From Faecalimonas sp. (GTDB lineage Bacteria; Bacillota_A; Clostridia; Lachnospirales; Lachnospiraceae), in contig JAPFCT010000267.1 in NCBI GenBank assembly GCA_026169575.1, positions 1-5,220 on the forward strand: 5,220 bases of DNA, written 5' to 3'. A program made the translations under genes and the position numbers. Positions 1-4,390 of this stretch are shown one piece after another (positions within the stretch are counted from its first letter, which is position 1; every line of letters begins with the position of its first letter). Under the pieces are notes generated by a model. That model saw only the letters and a program-made list of their open reading frames with translations. It was not told the DNA's origin and did not search any database.

Positions 1-348
1 CCGATCCAGTATGCGCTCTACTATCCGGAGCGGAGATACCTGCCGGGGGACCGTCTGGATTTCAGAGGACTTGCCCAGCTGACATTTGAGGAGCCAGATC
101 TTGAGACCTTCTACGGGCTGCGTCTGGCATATGAGGCGGAAAGGGCAGGAGGAAGCCTTCCGACCGTGTTCAACGCTGCCAATGAGAAGGCGGTGAGCAA
201 GTTTCTGAACCGTGAGATCAGATTTTTGGAAATACCGGAGATGATCCAGGCGTGCATGGAGGCGCATAAGAATATTGCGGATCCTTCTGTGGATGAGATA
301 CTGCGGACAGAGGCGGAAACTTATGACTATATAGAAAGCAGGTGGTAA
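1..348 (+). CDS. dxr: 1-deoxy-D-xylulose 5-phosphate reductoisomerase, C-terminal part (5' end outside window)
   Basis: DXR is the cytosolic enzyme that converts 1-deoxy-D-xylulose 5-phosphate to 2-C-methyl-D-erythritol 4-phosphate with NADPH and a divalent metal; it is the committed step of the non-mevalonate isoprenoid pathway. Frame 1 is open from base 1 to the TAA at 346-348 and gives 115 residues, roughly the last quarter to third of a protein that is usually near 390 residues. Family signatures are visible: PIQYALYYPER at the start of the fragment, and a segment reading TVFNAANEKAV (about residues 55-65), typical of the DXR C-terminal region. The rest matches the helical C-terminal domain. 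The next gene, rseP, begins 3 bases after the stop, a pairing common in bacteria (often cdsA-dxr-rseP). The start codon and promoter lie upstream of the window. A GTG at 166 is in frame but only an internal valine. Identification is firm; only the partial length limits it. Confidence -1.
   Translation, partial: PIQYALYYPERRYLPGDRLDFRGLAQLTFEEPDLETFYGLRLAYEAERAGGSLPTVFNAANEKAVSKFLNREIRFLEIPEMIQACMEAHKNIADPSVDEILRTEAETYDYIESRW
340..345 (+). promoter_or_regulatory. Ribosome binding site of rseP, inside the end of dxr
   Basis: AGGTGG lies 6 bases before the rseP ATG at 352 and is formed by the last two sense codons of dxr (Arg-Trp). The dxr stop codon sits between this site and the start. Ribosomes finishing dxr would therefore pass directly over the rseP initiation region, which suggests translational coupling. 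Confidence -1.
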
Positions 349-351
349 CAG

Positions 352-1386
352 ATGGGCATTCTTTTTGCCTTGTTACTTTTTAGTTTTGTCGTGATTGTCC
401 ATGAACTTGGGCATTTCTTACTGGCAAAGAAACATGGGATCAATGTATCTGAATTTTCTCTTGGGATGGGACCCAGGATCATCAGTTTTGAGTGGGGCGG
501 TACGAGGTATTCGTGGAAGCTTCTGCCGTTCGGAGGCTCGTGCATGATGGGAGAAGATGAGATCGATGACCAGTCGGAGGGAAGCTTTAACAGCAAATCG
601 GTCTGGGCCAGGATTTCTGTCATTGCAGCAGGGCCGGTGTTTAATTTTATTCTCGCGTTTATCTTCGCGGTGATCCTTGTTGCCTGGGTCGGTTATGATC
701 CGGCCGTTGCAGATGAGGTGATCCCGGGATCGGCGGCTGAGGATGCCGGATTGCAGAGAGGGGATGTCATTGTGAAAATGAATCGCAAGGATATCAATCT
801 CTGGAGAGAAGTGCAGATATATAACCAAGTTCACCAGGGTGAGACAGTCACGGTCACTTATGAACGGGATGGAAAAGAGCATCAGGTGGATATCAGGCCG
901 AGAATGGATGAAGAAACCGGGATGTATCTGCTTGGGCTGACCGGAAAGGCGCACAATGAGAAGGCAGATGGGCTGAAAGCGCTTCAGTATGGCGTTTACG
1001 AGGTAAAATACTGGATCTGTACGACACTGGAGGGTCTGAAGATGTTCGTCACCGGAAAAGTCGGTCTCGACCAGATGGCCGGTCCGGTAGGAATCGTGAA
1101 CCTTGTAGACGATACTTACGAGGCTGCGAAACCAGCGGGAATGGCAGTCATCCTTCTGAATCTGATGAACATTGGAATCTTGCTATCGGCGAACCTAGGA
1201 GTGATGAACCTGCTTCCGATCCCGGCGTTAGACGGCGGAAGACTGGTGTTTTTGATCCTGGAAGTGATCCGTGGCAGGCGGATCGCGCCGGAGAAAGAGG
1301 GAATGATTCATTTTGCAGGATATGTCCTGCTCTTTGGATTGATGATCGTGATTTTATTCAATGATGTGAAGAATCTGTTTCTTTAA
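352..1386 (+). CDS. rseP: RIP/site-2 zinc metalloprotease RseP (RasP/YluC type), membrane-embedded
   Basis: This is an intramembrane zinc protease that cuts transmembrane segments of anti-sigma factors and remnant signal peptides (RseP in E. coli, RasP in Bacillus). The 344-residue protein has the full family architecture. A first membrane helix (about 4-24) carries the zinc motif HELGH at 17-21. A YSWKLLPFGG segment (PFGG at 59-62) matches the membrane-associated beta region. A second helix (about 85-112) holds the GPVFNF motif from residue 94. One PDZ domain spans about 115-195, with GLQRGDVI as its carboxylate-loop region. The conserved N-LLPIPALDGG motif follows (N286, third zinc ligand D294), in a helical region starting near 262. 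A last helix spans about 320-342. A single PDZ domain is the usual Gram-positive form; E. coli has two. The ATG at 352 has a well-placed ribosome site and puts HELGH at its normal distance from the N-terminus. All catalytic residues are present, so the enzyme should be active. It is probably co-transcribed with dxr. Confidence -1.
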   Translation: MGILFALLLFSFVVIVHELGHFLLAKKHGINVSEFSLGMGPRIISFEWGGTRYSWKLLPFGGSCMMGEDEIDDQSEGSFNSKSVWARISVIAAGPVFNFILAFIFAVILVAWVGYDPAVADEVIPGSAAEDAGLQRGDVIVKMNRKDINLWREVQIYNQVHQGETVTVTYERDGKEHQVDIRPRMDEETGMYLLGLTGKAHNEKADGLKALQYGVYEVKYWICTTLEGLKMFVTGKVGLDQMAGPVGIVNLVDDTYEAAKPAGMAVILLNLMNIGILLSANLGVMNLLPIPALDGGRLVFLILEVIRGRRIAPEKEGMIHFAGYVLLFGLMIVILFNDVKNLFL

Positions 1387-1410
1387 GATTTTTCCAGATA
1401 GAAGACAGGT

Positions 1411-1435
1411 ATAGGCGCTCTTTTTGGGCGCCTGT
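1411..1435 (+). other. Hairpin 25 bases after rseP, possible weak terminator or 3' end stabiliser
   Basis: AGGCGC at 1413-1418 pairs with GCGCCT at 1428-1433. Flanking pairs extend it to about 10 base pairs, including two G-U pairs, around a TTTTT loop. The run of T is in the loop, and the bases after the stem (GTTGTGTG) are only partly T-rich. It is therefore not a textbook intrinsic terminator on the plus strand. It may protect the dxr-rseP mRNA 3' end or cause partial termination. Confidence -1.
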
Positions 1436-1464
1436 TGTGTGAGAAGATTTGAGAGGAAGAATCT

Positions 1465-1488
1465 CGCAGGTGATGGAAGCTTCCTGCG
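1465..1488. repeat. Inverted repeat CGCAGG/CCTGCG containing a 10-base palindrome
   Basis: CGCAGG at 1465-1470 is matched by CCTGCG at 1483-1488. The interval overlaps a perfect palindrome, GGAAGCTTCC, at 1475-1484. The two structures share bases and would compete in RNA. No T run follows on either strand, so this is not an intrinsic terminator. Its function is unknown; it could be a protein-binding site, part of an untranslated region, or chance. Confidence -1.
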
Positions 1489-1514
1489 TAATAAAGATGG
1501 AGATTTTCTATGTA

Positions 1515-1556
1515 AAAAAAGAAGTAATCACATGACGGTATGATTACTTCTTTTTT
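1515..1556. terminator. Bidirectional Rho-independent terminator between rseP and rpsT
   Basis: GAAGTAATCA (1521-1530) and TGATTACTTC (1541-1550) form a perfect 10 base pair stem around a 10-base loop. A run of seven A (1514-1520) precedes it and a run of T (1551-1556) follows. Transcripts from either side therefore end in a stem followed by a U tract. It lies 27 bases beyond the rpsT stop codon and about 130 bases beyond rseP, and serves convergent transcription from both. Confidence -1.
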
Positions 1557-1582
1557 GTATTTCTATTTTATTAAGCTTCTGA

Positions 1583-1846
1583 TTAAGCAATTCCGTTAAC
1601 AGCTTTTGTTAAACGGGAAACTTTTCTAGCGCAAGTGTTCTTGTGGTAAACACCTTTAGAACCAGCTTTGTTGATCTCAACAACAGCAGCTTTTAAAGCT
1701 TCTTCAGCAGCAGCTTTGTCATTGTGAGCAACAGCAGTCTCAACTTTTTTCACGTAAGTTTTTACTTTTGATTTAATTGCTTTATTTCTAGCAGCCTTTG
1801 TCTCGTTTACTAAGATTCTTTTTTTTGCAGATTTAATATTAGCCAA
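1583..1846 (-). CDS. rpsT: 30S ribosomal protein S20 (bS20), TTG start
   Basis: S20 is a primary 16S rRNA-binding protein of the small subunit. Read from the TTG at 1846-1844, the protein is 87 residues, the same length as E. coli S20. It begins with the family signature ANIKSAKKRI and is very rich in Lys and Ala, with a long basic helix, as expected. The open frame extends 13 codons further up to an ATG at 1885-1883. I reject that start because those codons contain the ribosome site GGAGG (1859-1855 on the minus strand), which sits 8 bases before the TTG, and because S20 proteins begin at this point. E. coli rpsT also starts with UUG, a feature linked there to autoregulation, so weak initiation may be a control point here too; that is inference. 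The gene is more AT-rich than its neighbours and uses a narrow codon set, typical of highly expressed ribosomal proteins. It has its own promoter and terminator. Confidence -1.
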   Translation of the reverse strand: MANIKSAKKRILVNETKAARNKAIKSKVKTYVKKVETAVAHNDKAAAEEALKAAVVEINKAGSKGVYHKNTCARKVSRLTKAVNGIA

Positions 1847-1854
1847 ATCGTACA

Positions 1855-1859
1855 CCTCC
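1855..1859 (-). promoter_or_regulatory. Ribosome binding site that fixes the TTG start of rpsT
   Basis: The minus strand reads GGAGG, within TGGAGGTGT, at 1859-1855, with 8 bases to the TTG at 1846. This is an almost ideal site. The upstream in-frame ATG at 1885 has no comparable purine tract before it, so the TTG is the supported start. Confidence -1.
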
Positions 1860-1917
1860 AAATATGTGATTTTTTCATTTTCCATTCGTTAGGGTAATTC
1901 GGCAGATTCGGACACGG

Positions 1918-1933
1918 ACGTTCTGTCGAACAC
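1918..1933 (-). other. Possible 5'-terminal hairpin in the rpsT leader RNA
   Basis: On the minus strand GTTC-GACA-GAAC (1931-1920) forms a 4 base pair stem with a 4-base loop, extendable by two G-U pairs. If transcription starts near 1935, as the promoter predicts, this is the very 5' end of the mRNA. The remaining leader (about 89 bases in all) has three ATTCG repeats on the plus strand at 1884, 1897 and 1906. A role in mRNA stability or S20 feedback is possible but unproven. Confidence -1.
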
Positions 1934-1941
1934 ACTTATTC

Positions 1942-1970
1942 AGTTTAATGGATAGAATCTGTTCTGTCAA
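1942..1970 (-). promoter_or_regulatory. Housekeeping (sigma-A type) promoter of rpsT
   Basis: On the minus strand a perfect -35 TTGACA (1970-1965) is followed after exactly 17 bases by TAAACT (1947-1942), which matches the -10 consensus at four of six positions. The start of transcription would fall near 1935, giving a leader of about 89 bases. The perfect -35 and ideal spacing fit a strongly expressed ribosomal protein gene. Confidence -1.
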
Positions 1971-1979
1971 TACATATTT
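1949..1979 (+). promoter_or_regulatory. Candidate forespore sigma-F/sigma-G promoter of gpr
   Basis: TGGATA (1949-1954) differs by one base from the Bacillus sigma-G -35 element TGAATA as I recall it. After an 18-base spacer comes CATATTT (1973-1979), which agrees with CATACTA at five of seven positions including the key CAT. Transcription would start near 1986, about 50 bases before gpr. In Bacillus gpr is read by forespore sigma factors, so the location is right. The site interleaves with the rpsT promoter on the other strand. It is supported by consensus only. Confidence -1.
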
Positions 1980-2021
1980 CCCATTTTTTTGTAAAAACTA
2001 TTAAAAAACAGAGAGGAAATG

Positions 2022-2026
2022 AGGGG
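2022..2026 (+). promoter_or_regulatory. Ribosome binding site of gpr
   Basis: AGGGG lies 9 bases before the ATG at 2036. A second ATG at 2031 is out of frame and opens only a 25-codon frame, so 2036 is the supported start. Confidence -1.
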
Positions 2027-2035
2027 AAGAATGAA

Positions 2036-3001
2036 ATGCTGGAAAACTATAATATTCGTACCGATCTTGCACTTGAGACAAAAGAGCGGTTTGAATCCGA
2101 TCAGGTAGAAATCTCAGGGGTCGTAGTGGAAGAATGGTATGATGAGGAGAAGGAGATCCGGACGACCCGTGTCGTGATCGAGACGGAGAATGGGGCGAAG
2201 ATGATGGGAAAGCCGGTCGGGACGTATCTGACTGTGGAGGCGCCGAACATGGCGGTGCCGGATGAAGAATATCACAGAGAGATCTCCAAAAAACTGGCGG
2301 AGGATATCGGAGAGCTTCTGCCAGAGCCAAAGGAGGAAGTGTCTGTTCTTGTCGTAGGACTTGGGAACCGGGAGGTGACACCGGATTCTCTTGGACCTCT
2401 CGTGGCAGATCATCTGCATGTGACGCGGCATGTTGTCAAAGAGTATGGAAAATATGCGATGGGGGAAGAACAGGTGTATCTAGTCAGTGCAGTTGTGCCC
2501 GGGGTGACGGGACAGACCGGGATGGAAACGCTGGAGATCGTAAGAGGGATCGTTCAGGAGACGAATCCGGATATTGTTGTGGCAGTGGATGCGCTTGCGG
2601 CGCGCAACAGCAAAAGGTTAAACCGGACGATCCAGATCACAGACACCGGGATCTGTCCGGGCTCCGGCGTCGGAAATCACAGACTGGCGCTGAATCAGGA
2701 GACACTTGGGGTAACAGTGATCGGGATCGGTGTTCCGACGGTTGTAGATGCAGTGACGATCGTCAATGACACGATGGAAAATTTTATCGCTGCATTGGAA
2801 TCTTCTGAGGCATTAAAGAGTGTCGGGGAGACATTGCGCAGTTACAATGAGGCGGAGAAGCAGGAACTGATCCGCGAACTGATCGCGCCGCATCTGAATG
2901 GCATGTATATGACGCCGAAAACGATCGATGACACGATCCGTCGAGTGAGTTTTACGATTTCAGAGGCGCTGAATATTTTATTTTCCGGGGAAGCGGTATA
3001 A
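2036..3001 (+). CDS. gpr: Germination protease GPR (spore protease, peptidase family A25)
   Basis: GPR is made as an inactive precursor in the forespore. It processes itself late in sporulation and degrades the DNA-protecting small acid-soluble proteins at germination. The 321-residue protein is shorter than Bacillus GPR (about 370). The N-terminus reads YNIRTDLALETKE at 5-17 and resembles the Bacillus autoprocessing region, where cleavage falls after the Asp of RTD. By analogy the propeptide here would be 10 residues, against about 15 in B. megaterium. The two aspartates implicated in catalysis have clear counterparts: D117 in TPDSLGP, after the glycine-rich VVGLGN strand, and D185 in AVDALAAR. 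A GICPGSGVGN segment follows, also typical of the family, which shares the fold of hydrogenase-maturation proteases. rpsT diverges upstream and spoIIP follows by 85 bases, an arrangement I recall from Bacillus too. Expression is probably from the forespore-type promoter at 1949-1979. Identification is firm; the cleavage position is inferred. Confidence -1.
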   Translation: MLENYNIRTDLALETKERFESDQVEISGVVVEEWYDEEKEIRTTRVVIETENGAKMMGKPVGTYLTVEAPNMAVPDEEYHREISKKLAEDIGELLPEPKEEVSVLVVGLGNREVTPDSLGPLVADHLHVTRHVVKEYGKYAMGEEQVYLVSAVVPGVTGQTGMETLEIVRGIVQETNPDIVVAVDALAARNSKRLNRTIQITDTGICPGSGVGNHRLALNQETLGVTVIGIGVPTVVDAVTIVNDTMENFIAALESSEALKSVGETLRSYNEAEKQELIRELIAPHLNGMYMTPKTIDDTIRRVSFTISEALNILFSGEAV

Positions 3002-3024
3002 AATCCGGCGTTGTCTCATATAGT
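2996..3024 (+). promoter_or_regulatory. Candidate mother-cell sigma-E promoter of spoIIP, overlapping the gpr stop codon
   Basis: CATATAGT (3017-3024) matches the Bacillus sigma-E -10 consensus CATACANT at all but one defined position. Fourteen bases upstream, GTATAAA (2996-3002) supplies the central ATA expected at -35, and it includes the gpr stop codon. Transcription would start near 3031, about 56 bases before spoIIP. SpoIIP is needed in the mother cell during engulfment, so sigma-E control fits. It is a consensus match only; read-through from gpr may add to expression. Confidence -1.
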
Positions 3025-3086
3025 GGAAAGGACAGAACGATTCTGGCAGAGTGGACAAGTGCAAAAAAGAGCGAGGAAATGAGCGC

Positions 3087-4274
3087 ATGAAAAAGAGATG
3101 GAAACTGGCCGGGGCAGAAACAAAGCTTGGGAGGACTGCGGTCTTCCTTGTGTTTTTATGTATCGTGCAAAATATGGGAGCAGTTCTGGATGGGCAGGCG
3201 GCTGCAAAACACATACAGAAGAAGGCGGAGGAACAGTATCTGCCTTCGCTTTCTTATCTGAAGGCAGAGGATCCCCCGTCGCCGGGAGAGTGGATTGCAG
3301 AACAGGCGATGAAGATCCTGCCTGCGGGGGGCTATCTGAGGAGGCAGCGGGTGTATCAGGCATCGGTGGAGGATGAGGAGACATATGAGATGATCCTCAG
3401 AAAGCAGGCGGAGGATGAAAATGAAGTGGGGGCAGACGGGAAATTAATCAATCCCGAGAAAGCAGAAGTGATCGAAGAACCTCCAAAGGCTGCGCAGGTT
3501 CCGGCTGAGATCTCGATGGAAAAACTGCGGGATTTTGATTATCTGCTCAGCAATTATTATACGGTGGACAGTGCGACGATGATCGGACCGGATCAGCTGA
3601 ATGCAGATGATCTTCTGTCCCGCAGTATGAAGATCGAAAAGCAGGGGGATGCGCCGAAGATCCTGATCTTCCACACGCACTCCCAGGAGGCTTTTATCGA
3701 TTCGACAGAGGGAGATACCGATACGACGATCGTCGGGATGGGAAAACTTCTTGCAGAGCGGCTGAATGCGCTTGGGATTCCGACGATCCACCATCCGGGT
3801 GTCTATGATCTGATCAACGGACAGCTGGACCGTAGCGCCGCATATGAGTATGCCGAGGCGGGCGTGCGGCCGATCCTGGAGGAGTATCCGAGCATCGAGG
3901 TTGTGATCGATCTGCACCGGGACGGTGTGGGGGAGGATACCCACCTTGTGACGGAGATTGACGGGAAGCCGACGGCGCAGATCATGTTTTTTAATGGTCT
4001 GAGCCGGACAAAGGACAATGGAGATATCGCCTATCTCCCGAACCCGTACATCCAGGATAACCTTGCATTTTCTCTTCAGATGAAGCTGGCGGCAGAGCAG
4101 CTGTATCCCGGATTTACAAGACGGATTTTCCTGCGCGGTTACCGGTATAGCCTGCACATGCGCCCGAAGTCGCTGCTGATCGAGGCAGGGGCGCAGACGA
4201 ACACCGTGGAGGAGATGAGAAATGCAATGGAACTGCTTGCAGTGACGCTGCAAAAGGTGATTACAGAAGGATAA
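3087..4274 (+). CDS. spoIIP: Stage II sporulation protein P, engulfment peptidoglycan amidase/endopeptidase
   Basis: SpoIIP is a membrane-anchored zinc hydrolase that cuts peptide stems from peptidoglycan during engulfment. It works in the septal membrane with SpoIID, a lytic transglycosylase, and SpoIIM. From the ATG at 3087 the protein has 395 residues. A basic cytoplasmic tip (KKRWK) is followed by one membrane helix (about 17-36), then a charged, Glu-rich extracytoplasmic linker to about 145. The SpoIIP catalytic domain runs from FDYLLSNYYTVD (from residue 150) to the end. Likely zinc and catalytic residues are H196 and E201 in FHTHSQEAF, H277 in DLHRDGV, and E366 in LLIEAGAQTNT, all conserved features of the family. 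I chose 3087 over an in-frame GTG at 3051 because GAGG at 3073-3076 precedes it with 10-base spacing, while the GTG has no ribosome site. The gene follows gpr in the same orientation, with a probable sigma-E promoter between them. No key residue is missing. Confidence -1.
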   Translation: MKKRWKLAGAETKLGRTAVFLVFLCIVQNMGAVLDGQAAAKHIQKKAEEQYLPSLSYLKAEDPPSPGEWIAEQAMKILPAGGYLRRQRVYQASVEDEETYEMILRKQAEDENEVGADGKLINPEKAEVIEEPPKAAQVPAEISMEKLRDFDYLLSNYYTVDSATMIGPDQLNADDLLSRSMKIEKQGDAPKILIFHTHSQEAFIDSTEGDTDTTIVGMGKLLAERLNALGIPTIHHPGVYDLINGQLDRSAAYEYAEAGVRPILEEYPSIEVVIDLHRDGVGEDTHLVTEIDGKPTAQIMFFNGLSRTKDNGDIAYLPNPYIQDNLAFSLQMKLAAEQLYPGFTRRIFLRGYRYSLHMRPKSLLIEAGAQTNTVEEMRNAMELLAVTLQKVITEG

Positions 4275-4299
4275 GAGAAACAGCAGGAAATAACAGTGA

Positions 4300-4311
4300 G
4301 AACAACTGTTC
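4300..4311. promoter_or_regulatory. Palindrome resembling a Gram-positive LexA (SOS) box
   Basis: GAAC-AACT-GTTC is a GAAC-N4-GTTC palindrome, the core of the Bacillus SOS box. The following G extends the right arm to GTTCG; the left flanking base is A, not C, so the full 14-base consensus is imperfect. It ends 10 bases before the -35 element of the topoisomerase gene promoter. The overlapping repeat AACAGT (4292-4297) / ACTGTT (4305-4310) offers an alternative reading as a weak hairpin. It is a candidate operator only. Confidence -1.
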
Positions 4312-4321
4312 GAAAATAAAG

Positions 4322-4350
4322 TTGAAAATCCTGGATATTTGTGGTAGAAT
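4322..4350 (+). promoter_or_regulatory. Strong housekeeping promoter (extended -10) of the topoisomerase B gene
   Basis: TTGAAA (4322-4327) and TAGAAT (4345-4350) each differ from consensus by one base and are separated by exactly 17 bases. TGG directly before the -10 gives an extended -10 (TGn). Transcription would start near 4357, leaving a leader of about 34 bases. The topoisomerase gene therefore does not depend on read-through from spoIIP. Confidence -1.
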
Positions 4351-4375
4351 GTGTGAAGCTTTGATAAAGAACGTG

Positions 4376-4381
4376 AAAGGA
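4376..4381 (+). promoter_or_regulatory. Ribosome binding site of the topoisomerase B gene
   Basis: AAAGGA lies 9 bases before the ATG at 4391. A second purine tract, AGGGG at 4383-4387, is only 3 bases from the start and too close to act as the main site. The N-terminal protein sequence that follows matches type IIA B subunits from the first residues. Confidence -1.
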
Positions 4382-4390
4382 CAGGGGTAA

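Noticed and set aside
1819..1826. Run of eight A (minus strand) in the first codons of rpsT as a programmed slippage site
   Set aside because: It simply encodes Lys-Lys-Arg in the conserved S20 N-terminus, and no alternative frame product or downstream stimulator is visible.
1920..1931. GTTC-TGTC-GAAC palindrome in the rpsT leader as an SOS box
   Set aside because: The arms are in the wrong order: LexA boxes read GAAC-N4-GTTC, and this reads GTTC-N4-GAAC.
2031..2108. Out-of-frame ATG overlapping the gpr start as a small leader peptide
   Set aside because: It opens only about 25 codons with no recognisable features, and its spacing to the ribosome site is poorer than that of gpr.
3051..3086. 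GTG at 3051 as the start of spoIIP
   Set aside because: No ribosome binding site precedes it, while the ATG at 3087 has one and gives a normal basic tip before the membrane helix.
3444..4253. Long open frame of 269 codons on the minus strand opposite spoIIP
   Set aside because: It is a shadow of the well-supported spoIIP gene; its translation has no recognisable domain and the composition expected of an antisense frame.
4292..4310. AACAGT/ACTGTT inverted repeat after spoIIP as a terminator
   Set aside because: The stem is only six AT-rich pairs and no T run follows; it overlaps the SOS-like palindrome, which is the better reading.
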